Positions 1 to 8,815 of a DNA stretch of 64,000 nt are shown here, one piece after another (within the stretch, counting starts at the first letter, position 1; each line of letters opens with the position of its first letter). Location: positions 558,001 to 622,000 of the forward strand of contig OZ025651.1 of the NCBI GenBank assembly GCA_964019335.1. Direction: 5' to 3'. Origin of the DNA: Diplonema japonicum (taxonomy: Eukaryota > Euglenozoa > Diplonemea > Diplonemida > Diplonemidae). The position numbers and the translations under genes are program-made. The notes beneath the pieces are model-generated. The model was not told where the DNA came from and made no database searches. It was given only the letters and a program-made list of their open reading frames with translations.

Positions 1-2311
1 GGTCCACATCATCGCCCTCACCCTCTCCGTACTGCAGTAAGTCTTCTCCTTGCATGTCCCGTGAAGGCGCTTGCAACAACGGCAGCTGGTGTTCCTTCCC
101 CAAGCTCTGGTAGTTGGTAGTAGGGTTGTCTGCGTGGAGCAGCGATTTTGTGTCAGGCTTCTGCAGCAGACCCTCTTTCCCCCGCAGCTCTCCGGCTGAG
201 GGCGGTATCTTGTACGCAACAAAGTAGCACGCCAGCGCATGCAGCACCTCCTCCCGCACCAGCGGCGATGGGTCATCTGCTACCTGCAGAAAGTAGCCCA
301 GGATTGTTACGTCTGTGTACAGGTACGACGAGTGCTTCTTCGTAGCACCAAGACCCACCAGCTGCGACAGGCAGTAGCATGCTGCGGCCCTCACCTGCTG
401 CGAGGCGTCTGAGAGGAGCGGTTTGAGCACATTGATGTGTACCTCCCTCCCTATGAGGCAGTGCTCCATGGCGACAGGGATATCTTTCACCAGCTTCGCG
501 AGGCATATGCAGGACCAGGCCTGGAGCTGTGCGTTCGATGAAGTCAAGCACTCAAGTAGTGGGGGTAGTACACCCCAGTTCCAGAAGTGAACCTGTGCCT
601 CATGTTTGCACCCCACCATGAGCACGCTCAGGATGAAACACACCATCGACTTGCACTGCTCGATCTTTGTCCCGTCCATGAAGGGCTGTGGCTCACAACC
701 CTTCTCGATGTTGGTAACAGGCTCGATGCCAGGTTCAGTCGTGCAGTCAAGAGCGGGACACAGCACTCTGAGGAACTTCCTCGCAGGCGGCGTCTGCGGG
801 CGAATGAGGTCGAACAGCGTCAGCTCCGACGGGTCGACGATGAGGATCTTGGTCCAGATGACGACCATGTAGTTGACGAGGTCCGTCTGGTGCAGCAGCC
901 TGCACAAGTACGGCATCACACCGCAGCTGAGGGCGTCGAGGACAGCCCAGGAGCCGAGGTCGAGGTACCGTGCGAGGAGGCGAAGGGACCTGACGCGGTA
1001 CTGGTGGGAAGAGAGGCCTTGGATGATGCATGGGAGCTGGTCGGGCGTGGGGCTGGCTTTGCACCCAAACTCGATCCATATTTCGAAGGCTGTGAGCTGT
1101 TCCGAGAAGAAGGTGGCAGGTTTGTAGCTGTAGGCAAGGTTGACAGTGAGGTCGGGGTTGAGCATTTTGGGGAGTTGTGAGAGGATGCCCTCGAGAGCGA
1201 GCTCCCAGGACTCCCACATGGGGTGGGTGTGGGTTTCGGGCAGCGGGGGGTGAGTGAGGGGAGTGCAACCGGTCTCACGCATGATGCGGTCTGCAAGGAG
1301 GAAGTTCCTGAACAAAGCAACGAGCAGCATGTCGTTCCGGGGACGGAACAGCCGGTGGAACAAGTCGCGGGGGAGGGTGCACCATGCGATGGCGTCAGTG
1401 ACGGCAGTGAAGATCCAGTTCAGCTCCCCAAGAGGCGTCTTACGGTCTGCAGCGACCCCAGGCACCGCTTGGATCATCTCCTTCGTGACGTTCGGGAGCA
1501 AACACTCCCTTTGAGAGTAATGGTAGTACCATTCAAGAGAAGCTCTGATAGGTGTGGTGAGACAGCTGGTGAGGAGGTCGGCAGGGAGCACAGGGTTAAG
1601 TGGGAGGTCTTCATGTCTCCTACATGCGCAGATTAGAATGTCTTTCTTCCGTGATTGATGGAAGTTGTGTTTGTACCAGTAGTGAAGAATCGCCCCTGCG
1701 TTGCTGCAGTCCAACACGTAAATGGCAGGCGACCCGACGCAGCCCATGATGTCGGTGATGGTGATGGGGATGTACTTTGTGTGGTCGGGGTCGAAGAACC
1801 ACAGTTCCCCGAATTGGGTGACGCGAGGCACCCCGTGGCCGTTGTAGTGGATGAGCACCCTGCTGTCTTTTGCCTTTTTGCGGATCGCCTGCAGATTGTA
1901 CTTCAGATCTTCTACAGATAGCTCGAGGCCCGGTTTGCAGATCACGTTTCTCTGAAGAGATTTATACTGCTCGCTTAGAAGCTCACCAATCACCTCGGAT
2001 CCCTTTGTGAGCATTTTCGACTGTGCAAGGAGCGGGTCTGTCCAACATTCCAGCTTTGCGCAGGGCTCCACCCTGAGGACGTCTGGGGGGTCAATGCCTA
2101 CATTCAGGCACATCAACAATAGAACATGTGTCGTTTTGGTTCTGTCTTTCCCACACCGCCAGTCCTGCACAGCCTTCTTCAGCCCTGTTTCTGTATCATT
2201 CCCCAACCCCCAGGTCTCTGGTTTCTTAAACAGTTGAAACAGAGCCATCTCTCTCGAGACTCTGCTCTCTCCCGCGTCATGCCCTTGTCCTGATCTGGAG
2301 TGGGACTTCAT
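1..2311 (-). CDS. RPTOR: Raptor (TORC1 scaffold subunit), 3' end outside window
   Basis: The frame is open without a stop from the ATG at 2311 to the window edge (about 770 codons), so the C-terminal part with the WD40 propeller is missing. Raptor recruits substrates to the TOR kinase in TORC1. The N-terminal conserved block is unmistakable: CLNVGIDPPDV, LECWTDPL, the caspase-like HYNGHGVP (near residue 154), a YIP..I.D stretch and YVLDCSNAG (near residue 200). Further on, LFRNFLLADRIMR, FFSEQLTAFEIW and LDLGSWAVLDAL match the start of the HEAT-repeat region. No intron is needed. The gene is first in reading order only because the window is cut; its 3' part lies at lower coordinates beyond base 1. 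Identity is very secure; the exact start (first ATG of the frame) is likely. Confidence 0.95.
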   Translation of the reverse strand, partial: MKSHSRSGQGHDAGESRVSREMALFQLFKKPETWGLGNDTETGLKKAVQDWRCGKDRTKTTHVLLLMCLNVGIDPPDVLRVEPCAKLECWTDPLLAQSKMLTKGSEVIGELLSEQYKSLQRNVICKPGLELSVEDLKYNLQAIRKKAKDSRVLIHYNGHGVPRVTQFGELWFFDPDHTKYIPITITDIMGCVGSPAIYVLDCSNAGAILHYWYKHNFHQSRKKDILICACRRHEDLPLNPVLPADLLTSCLTTPIRASLEWYYHYSQRECLLPNVTKEMIQAVPGVAADRKTPLGELNWIFTAVTDAIAWCTLPRDLFHRLFRPRNDMLLVALFRNFLLADRIMRETGCTPLTHPPLPETHTHPMWESWELALEGILSQLPKMLNPDLTVNLAYSYKPATFFSEQLTAFEIWIEFGCKASPTPDQLPCIIQGLSSHQYRVRSLRLLARYLDLGSWAVLDALSCGVMPYLCRLLHQTDLVNYMVVIWTKILIVDPSELTLFDLIRPQTPPARKFLRVLCPALDCTTEPGIEPVTNIEKGCEPQPFMDGTKIEQCKSMVCFILSVLMVGCKHEAQVHFWNWGVLPPLLECLTSSNAQLQAWSCICLAKLVKDIPVAMEHCLIGREVHINVLKPLLSDASQQVRAAACYCLSQLVGLGATKKHSSYLYTDVTILGYFLQVADDPSPLVREEVLHALACYFVAYKIPPSAGELRGKEGLLQKPDTKSLLHADNPTTNYQSLGKEHQLPLLQAPSRDMQGEDLLQYGEGEGDDVD

Positions 2312-2929
2312 CTTAATCCTTTTTTTTCTTTTTTTTTTTCGTGAGCGTGTGTGTATTGCCCTGTTCCCTTCCCAGCAGGAGCTGAAGAGGGTTCTTTTTT
2401 CTTTCTTTCTCTCATGTTGGTTAAAGAGAGAATGAAAAAAAAAAATAAAGCGTAAAGGGACAAATATAAATAAANNNNNNNNNNNNNNNNNNNNNNNNNN
2501 NNNNNNNNNNNNNNNNNNNNNNNNNNNNNNNNNNNNNNNNNNNNNNNNNNNNNNNNNNNNNNNNNNNNNNNNNNNNNNNNNNNNNNNNNNNNNNNNNNNN
2601 NNNNNNNNNNNNNNNNNNNNNNNNNNNNNNNNNNNNNNNNNNNNNNNNNNNNNNNNNNNNNNNNNNNNNNNNNNTTTTGTTTGTTCCACTCCCGTCGAAT
2701 GAAATAAAAAAAAAGAAATTTGGGAAAATGTAGTTACTGATTTTTTTTTTTTTTTTTTTTTGAAAAGGGAGCAAAAGTAAAAAAAAAAAATATATATATA
2801 TATATAAACAGATCCCCCTTTTTGACCCGCCTGCGGGAGTTCCTGGGAGGCACGACGCCGAGCCTCCCCCGGAAAAAAAAAAACTATTCTTTTAAGGTAT
2901 GCGTTTTTGCGCTCACCGGCCGAGCTGCG

Positions 2930-2973
<44 letters not shown>

Positions 2974-3118
2974 TTTCACACGAAAAAAAAAAGGGAGGGG
3001 TGACGGAGAGAAAACGAAAACAACGGCTGTGTAAGGTGCTTTAATGGAGTTGACAAAAAAAAAGAGCATTGTTCTTTTTCTTCTTTCTTTATTATTTTTT
3101 TTTTCTGCCACTTTACCA
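2312..3118. other. Intergenic, with assembly gap and low-complexity DNA
   Basis: Holds a run of exactly 200 N at 2475-2674 (a conventional scaffold gap), an (AT)n stretch near 2790, A-runs up to about 30 nt, and a short GC-rich patch at 2822-2930 with the inverted pair GGGAGGC/GCCTCCC. No gene is visible. Confidence 0.9.
2891..2917 (+). repeat. 27-bp dispersed repeat, copy 1
   Basis: Begins TTTAAGGTATGCGTTTT and matches 50398-50424 at 23 of 27 positions. Both copies sit in spacers. Nature unknown; possibly a relic of a TTAA-targeting element end. Confidence 0.45.
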
Positions 3119-3391
3119 TCACTCGGTGGACAGCGACCCCCGTGACAGCTTATCAAGAGGGTTCACCGAACTTGTCGTAATATTGGAGTCCCGGACACGG
3201 GTAGCACTCGCTGTCTTATTTACTGGTCTCGTACGCTTTTTAGCAGAGGCATTGGAAGAATTTGACTCTTTCCGGGTGGCGTTTTCCAAGTCAGGATCTC
3301 CGACCAACAGCTTCAGAATCTGATGGAGAAGTTGATTGTGGTTGTTGAGCGTTGCTTCTATGCTTGAAAACTGTTCTGTAATCGTATCCAT
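3119..3391 (-). CDS. Small hypothetical protein with N-terminal helix
   Basis: A 90-residue frame from ATG 3391 to TGA 3119. It starts MDTITEQFSSIEATLNNHNQ, a likely amphipathic or coiled-coil helix, followed by a Ser/Thr/Lys-rich tail. The stretch contains no homopolymers, unlike the DNA on both sides, which is the main reason to believe it codes. The frame continues upstream to a TTG but no further ATG. It lies just beyond the transposon end at 3441. No family recognised; it could also be a chance ORF. Confidence 0.45.
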   Translation of the reverse strand: MDTITEQFSSIEATLNNHNQLLHQILKLLVGDPDLENATRKESNSSNASAKKRTRPVNKTASATRVRDSNITTSSVNPLDKLSRGSLSTE

Positions 3392-3440
3392 TTCGTTTGA
3401 CAACCGTTTGTCCTTGTTTGTTTGTTTGTTTATTTATTTA

Positions 3441-4266
3441 CTGTAAAACGAATAATATCTCGGACGGGAAAACTCCCAAAAAAACCCTGGACACTTTTCC
3501 GTCCGGGAGTTTTTCTGGGAAGAATTTTTGGAAGGGCTTTATTCCCTGTGCAGACTTGTATGCAGAGCCAAAATGTTTACCCTGCGTGGCAGTTTGAATC
3601 CCCCCCCCTTTCAATGCACCAACAGGATCTTTAACTTCTCATAAACCCGTACTTCTTTCGTCAAATTGACCAGTTCGACTACCCAAGGCACGTTAAGCAG
3701 CTGGCTTGTGAGGCGCCCAACTTTGGTTGCTGACACCCCCGGCCAGCTCACCTCCGAAAGCAGCTCCAGCCCCGAAGGATGCTAAAGCCCGTATTGGGCG
3801 ATACGCTGTATCTGGGTTGGATGGAGCGTTTCTTCCTTTTTTTTTTTTTTTGCAATAAAATCATCGATTCTCATGGCTCTGCCCCGAACGAGCCGATTCT
3901 GCTTGGCGACTACAACTCTCATACGACCTATGGGTTCGTAGAGTTGTTCAAACGCACAAACGTGCACATAGCTTTTGTCCCCCTGGGCTCACCTACATCG
4001 TTACCGATGGATATTGGGTTGACGCAGCTGTAAAAGCATTTATTAAGAAAGTTATAAATAGTGGGCCACACACGAAGGCTCGAGAAGCTGATTGCCTCAG
4101 GGGCGGACAAAGATGCAGAAAGGGAACCCAGATACCCAGTGGTTCGGTGGGGGTTTCTTCGCGCGGTTGCCGTTTGCAGCCCAGGCCAGTATGTCGGTGG
4201 TAGTGGACCAGGCATTACAAAAAGAATTCCCGGACATTTTCCGCTCCGGGGTTTTTCGTTTTACAG
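3441..4266 (+). mobile_element. pogo/Tc1-mariner-like DNA transposon relic with TA target duplication
   Basis: Bounded by perfect 10-bp inverted termini, CTGTAAAACG at 3441 and CGTTTTACAG ending 4266, each flanked by TA, the target duplication of Tc1/mariner elements. The similarity of the ends continues inward as G/C-rich imperfect repeats. Inside, on the plus strand, a broken frame around 3860-4215 reads NEPILLGDYNSHTT, then HIAFVPLGSP and LPMDIGLTQL, which resembles the DDE_1 core of pogo/Tigger transposases (Asp-x-SHTT, then a Pro-rich loop before the third acidic residue). Stops and frameshifts show it is dead. Its right end overlaps the 3' tail of the minus-strand channel frame. Confidence 0.7.
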
Positions 4267-6421
4267 TATTTTTTTTTCTTCTTTTTTTTTTTTTTTTTTT
4301 GGTTGTCCATACCTTGGGCATTCGCATCCTCTTCACATTACCGAAATCAAACGATGATGAAGGCATCCTCGAGGCAACCACAGCAGATGGTTGGGAGCAC
4401 ACGCTGCTTCTTCTTGATATAAAAGTATCGTCAGGTTCATTATCTGTGAAGCAACCGGCATCTTCCATCTCAGCCTGATCAGTGAGCAGCTTCTCAGCGT
4501 CTATAATCTTCTGAACTTCCTCTTGAAACCCAGGGAAGTCTGATAGAACCTTTTTGAAGCTCGTCCTCGACAACTGGTACAACTCCGCAAAAGTGAGCGT
4601 TTTAACCGAAAAATCGAACTTCCCACCGATGAGAAGCTCCTTCTCCCCGAAATAATCACCTTTTTGAATCGTGATCTGGTACCCTTCTGTAGGCCGAACG
4701 ATATCGCAATAACCGTGCGCTAACAGATATAAAAACCCCGCGTTTTGCCCGGAAACAATGACGAACTCATCAGGAGCGTACATTTCGGACTGCAGGAGGG
4801 AGGCGATTTCAATTCGGCACTCTTGCGTGGCGAAGGTAAAGATCCCCACGGGTGCAAGGCATTTCAACTTGAGGTGCAGGTCGAGGTTCGACCGCATCTG
4901 CGTCGGCAGGGAGTCGAAGAGGTAATCGAACGCTTGTATGTCGTTCTCAAAATTGTGCGCCAAAAATGACAGAATATCCTCCTGAAGCTCCCCCGGAACC
5001 TGCAGGAACTGCAGCACGTCCAATGTCATCCTCAGCCTGGAATGCCCCGACGTCGCCACGTTCGGCCGTAAAAGTTCCCCCGTCAACCGACCGATTAAAA
5101 CAGCATTGAGAACCGCCCCCAACGCAATAACAAAGCTTGCATAGTAATGCTGCCCCTTTGTTTTGATAGTGATATCCCCGTACCCTGTCGTTGCCAAGGT
5201 GTACAGAACCCAGTATACCCCAATATGGTACTTGTTAAGGCTTTCATCGTCCTTTGTTTCATCATTCGATAGGACGACGATGAGCCACATGGACGCCAGC
5301 CAGTGTATGACAACCGCGACCCAAAACCACATCCTCACCATTGGAAGAAAGTCGAAATGGAACCGGATGAAGATTCTCGATACCCGCATAGAGGACACCT
5401 TCTGCCCGCCCCACAGCTTCGTAACCGTCAAGAGACGGAGAAGCTTCAAATGACTCGCTACTTTGCTTGCGGTGGACAAACCACCAGCACGGAGGAGAAT
5501 GTCAACCGGAATAGTACTCATGATGTCTGTTGGGAAGCGGTCCGACGTCACGTAAGCCCGTAACAAGCTTGCAGATGTAACAGCTTTGTTCCGCATTTTC
5601 GAAGTCTCGTCGAATGTAAGTGTTCTTGACCATATCACCATGTCCGCAAGTAAGACCGCGGTGCAGATATAATCAGTGAAGAGAAGGTTTTTCTCTTCCT
5701 CGTACAGATCCCACACCCATGTGATGGGGCTTGACACAACGCAGTAGTAAAAAGTGACGCACAGAATTATGGAGTCCCACACCCAACGCCAGCGGGTATC
5801 GGAGAATGTGGTGAACGGTGGCAGGAAGGAGTGCATCGCACGTTCCATGTGTTCGGCTCGATCGACGGTCGCCATCAAGTCGAAGTCTCCCTTCGCGATT
5901 TTGAACTTTCGCATTAATGTCAAGAACTCGTCCTTGTCCAGTTCTTTTGAACCATCTATGTCAACCTCTTTGACAAGTTCTTCCAGTTCTTCCTTTGTCA
6001 TCGTGAAGCCGAGCCCGACCATCAGGTTGCCTATTTCATGGATGTCGATGGCGCCTGACTGGTCCGTGTCGAAGATTTCAAACATTTTGTTGAAGTTTTG
6101 AATTTCAACAGAAGTGAGCTCGACGGTGGGGTTAGGGGGTTGTTGGACGTGAAGCTGCACCTCGGACTGTCGTGAGACATGGCCGAGGGTCGCCTTGATA
6201 TCTTGCACGCAGCTCGTGTTGTTGTTATTTCTCGTAAAAAACGATGGTGTGTGTGCGAGCATTTTTGGGGAGCTGGATGAGGACGTCACGCTACCTATCC
6301 GCCCCCTGTACCCCTCCGTCCGTCGGGACAGCGCCGGGGAGGGCGGGACAATGGGCCTTGGAAACGACGGTTCCTCCGCCAGTGACATCCTGCTAGCTTT
6401 CGTGTTTCGAAAGTACTCCAT
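4097..6421 (-). CDS. EF-hand / K+ channel / cyclic-nucleotide-binding-fold protein
   Basis: From ATG 6421 (start chosen because upstream codons are homopolymer-derived Phe runs). Order: a low-complexity N-terminus; two EF-hands (loops near residues 118-129 DTDQSGAIDIHE and 154-165 DIDGSKELDKDE); six membrane segments with a basic S4; K+ filter TTGYGD near 411-416; C-linker; a CNB fold ending GDYFGEKELL. The phosphate-binding cassette lacks the usual Arg-Thr-Ala, so ligand binding is uncertain. This is a plasma- or organelle-membrane potassium channel that may respond to Ca2+. The frame runs through a poly-Lys stretch into the neighbouring transposon, stopping at 4097. A donor CAAG|GTATGG at 4312 suggests the true protein ends near residue 703. 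Channel identity is secure; the C-terminus is not. Confidence 0.9.
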   Translation of the reverse strand: MEYFRNTKASRMSLAEEPSFPRPIVPPSPALSRRTEGYRGRIGSVTSSSSSPKMLAHTPSFFTRNNNNTSCVQDIKATLGHVSRQSEVQLHVQQPPNPTVELTSVEIQNFNKMFEIFDTDQSGAIDIHEIGNLMVGLGFTMTKEELEELVKEVDIDGSKELDKDEFLTLMRKFKIAKGDFDLMATVDRAEHMERAMHSFLPPFTTFSDTRWRWVWDSIILCVTFYYCVVSSPITWVWDLYEEEKNLLFTDYICTAVLLADMVIWSRTLTFDETSKMRNKAVTSASLLRAYVTSDRFPTDIMSTIPVDILLRAGGLSTASKVASHLKLLRLLTVTKLWGGQKVSSMRVSRIFIRFHFDFLPMVRMWFWVAVVIHWLASMWLIVVLSNDETKDDESLNKYHIGVYWVLYTLATTGYGDITIKTKGQHYYASFVIALGAVLNAVLIGRLTGELLRPNVATSGHSRLRMTLDVLQFLQVPGELQEDILSFLAHNFENDIQAFDYLFDSLPTQMRSNLDLHLKLKCLAPVGIFTFATQECRIEIASLLQSEMYAPDEFVIVSGQNAGFLYLLAHGYCDIVRPTEGYQITIQKGDYFGEKELLIGGKFDFSVKTLTFAELYQLSRTSFKKVLSDFPGFQEEVQKIIDAEKLLTDQAEMEDAGCFTDNEPDDTFISRRSSVCSQPSAVVASRMPSSSFDFGNVKRMRMPKVWTTKKKKKKRRKKNTVKRKTPERKMSGNSFCNAWSTTTDILAWAANGNRAKKPPPNHWVSGFPFCIFVRP

Positions 6422-6767
6422 TTTTATCCATGAATTCAATACTTCACCCCCCCTCCCCCCCGCACCCCACCCCTTTTTTGTTTGTTTTCCCCGGAGTAAA
6501 CAAAAAAAAAGAGAAAACATAAAAAGGGCGCTCATGTATTTAAAACGGTGGAGAGACCATGGGTGAGAAGGGGTAACGAAAAAGAATGAGAGTATAGAAG
6601 AAAAAAAAAAAATAAAAAAGAAAATAAAAAAAAAAAAGCGAGGGTCGTGACTTGGGCGGTGGTCGAGGTGGTGGAAGCCAGAGAGTAGCATGCAAACCCA
6701 TCTCCTGTTGTCCCCTCATTCCTCTGCTTGTCTTATTTATTTATTATTATTAATTATTTTTTTTCGG

Positions 6768-7045
6768 GAATATTTCACTTTACCCAAGAGAAAGTCGAAA
6801 ATTCACTTAATGCCAAAAATGGATTTTTTGGGGTATTTTCTGGTTCGGGGCCCTGAGATAACGACTATTCACTGCCTCCCTGGCGAACACTGCTGGCTTG
6901 CATTCTGCCCTGGTGGTGGTTGCTCTTGCGTGAGGAAAGAAAAAGCTAAGAAGGAAGACAGCCTCATTCGAAAGCAGCCCCCAGACCCCAATAACAAGTT
7001 TGGGTACACAGTGAATTTCGGCACTCGTCTTGAGTATTAAGAATT
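6768..7045 (+). mobile_element. MITE-like element, family A, copy 1
   Basis: The ends are imperfect inverted repeats of about 45-50 bp: left contains GTCGAAAATTCACTTAATG, right contains the complement of GCCGAAATTCACTGTGTAC. The element shares both these ends and an internal block with 16488-16862. The shared block starts TGGCTTGCATTCTGCCC and translates as WLAFCPGG..CVRK in both copies, so it may be a transposase fragment. Non-autonomous. Confidence 0.6.
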
Positions 7046-7454
7046 AGTTACCTCTTTTTTTTCTTTTTTTTTATTTTCTTTTTTGATTTTTTTTTTTTTG
7101 CCCATCATCACGTAACAAGTAGGGGAGTAGATATATTTTTGAAAGGGACATTTTTTTTTCTTTTTCGCTTTTTTTTTTTCGGTTCTGTTGCACCGGGAGA
7201 ATAAAAAAATGGTGTGTTTGTTTCTTTCATTTTCTTTCTTTCTTTTTTTTTTTTTGGTTTTCTTCTACAGGTTTTTTCTTCTCATTTTTTTTTTTTTTTT
7301 TTTGCTTTGGTAGTGTCCTCTTCGCTCGGATAATGTGGATCACATTATCATTCTTTTTTTTTTTTTTTTTTTTTTTTTTTTGCAGTATTGACAGGGACTT
7401 TATTTTCCTCTTAAGTTCCCTTAAATTGGTCAGAGCTACTGAACTCACATGTTT

Positions 7455-7480
7455 GGACCCCAACAAAAAAGCTGGGGTCC
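7455..7480 (+). other. GC hairpin followed by T-run
   Basis: A perfect 7-bp stem GGACCCC / GGGGTCC with a 12-nt loop, followed within one base by ten T. It looks like a terminator, but in a T-rich nuclear spacer it may be chance. Confidence 0.25.
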
Positions 7481-7542
7481 CTTTTTTTTTTCTTCTTCTT
7501 TTTCTTTCTCTTCTTCTTTGCCAATCACTGGTTGGTTGTTGA

Positions 7543-7616
7543 GATTGTAAAGGGTGGGTTCACCCAGTTTTGCTTATTACCGAAATCTTATCCGTATCTT
7601 CTAATGATCGCTAAAT

Positions 7617-7653
<37 letters not shown>

Positions 7654-7718
7654 AAAGAGCCTCTTATCGGCAACATAAACGAAAAAAAGAAAAGAAATCA
7701 CGAGTTCCACAGTCAAAA

Positions 7719-7751
<33 letters not shown>

Positions 7752-7912
7752 AATAAGAAAAAAAAGAATAAGAGGTAGCATTGGTGGAATATAACATTCT
7801 ACAAATTAATTCCTGTCTGTGCACAAAGCAACAATCAAACCGACTCTGTTTCCCCCTCCTTTTTTTTTTCCCCTGAGGAAATGTTCACCTGGGTCGATTT
7901 CTTAGTTTCACA
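7543..7912. mobile_element. Possible decayed element related to the 57117 element
   Basis: The right end at 7871-7912 read on the minus strand begins CTGTGAAACTAAGAAATCGA, very close to the right end of the 57117-57452 element (CTGTAAACTAAGAAATCGA). The proposed left end near 7543 (TTGTAAAG, then TTCACCC) is weak. The size would match. Confidence 0.3.
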
Positions 7913-8815
7913 GTGCTTTTCTTTTTTTCTTTTTTCTTTTTAACGCAACGAAAAGTTTCTATCATATTCTTTGAAGATTCTCCAGGAGGAAGGGTAAAGA
8001 GGGTGGTGCTTTGAAAATGTAAAGAGAGAATAAAGTGATGAGGGGAGAAGGATTAGCTACAACCCACAGAGAAAGAAAAAAAAAAATTGGATTGGAGGAA
8101 TAGCGATGTAGCCACTTTTTTTTTTTTTTTTTTTCCATCCCTCCGAAAAGAATAAAATCCCAGAATTAACTGTCTTTTATTTTTTTTTTTCCCTTTGAAT
8201 CAAAAGTATAAAACATACATCAAAAAAAAAAGAATAAAAATATTTTGCTCTGGACCTTCTTCTTGCTTCTGCACCATTTTGTCCAAGTCTCGTTTTGTCC
8301 ACTGCTGAAACCCTTTCCCCCCCCCCTTATTCTTACCCCCCCCCCCCCCCCCAATCCCGAAGTTTTTCTTTTTTTTCTTTTTTTTTTGTTCTGCTTCTTC
8401 CTCCAACCCAAGGAAGAGAAGAGTACCGAGACGGGAGAAACAGGGAATGAAAGGGGGGAGGGAAAGGGGAGAAGTGTTAGCAAAACGCCCCCCCCCCCCC
8501 CCCCCCAACACCCCAATGAATAGTTCACCCCCCCCCCAAAAAAAAACAGAAGGTTTCGCAAAAAAAAAGGGAGGGAAAACAAAAGCCCGCTCCCCCCTAT
8601 TATGTTTTTTTTTTTTTCTTTCTTTCTTTTCTCTCTCTTTTTTTTTTTTTTTTTTTTTTTTTAAAGTCAGGCTGAGGGTGCGGGAGGTAACCCCCCCCGT
8701 CAGAAAAAAAAAGGGAAAGAACATATATCTGGAAGAAATGATAAAAAATGTGAGGGGGAGGAAATAGGGGGGAAAAAAACCAAAAAAAACTTTTTTTTTT
8801 CTCTTCTCTTCCAAT

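Larger units (their letters stand above)
6422..8815. other. Gene-free low-complexity spacer
   Basis: 2.4 kb of T/A homopolymers (several over 20 nt) and C-runs near 8337 and 8489. It contains the MITE at 6768-7045, a probable second inverted-repeat relic at 7543-7912 and a GC hairpin at 7455-7480. I see no credible gene. Confidence 0.8.

Noticed and set aside
6422-6691. N-terminal extension of the channel frame (Phe-rich)
   Set aside because: Encoded by T-runs and C-runs upstream of a better ATG at 6421; typical spacer composition.
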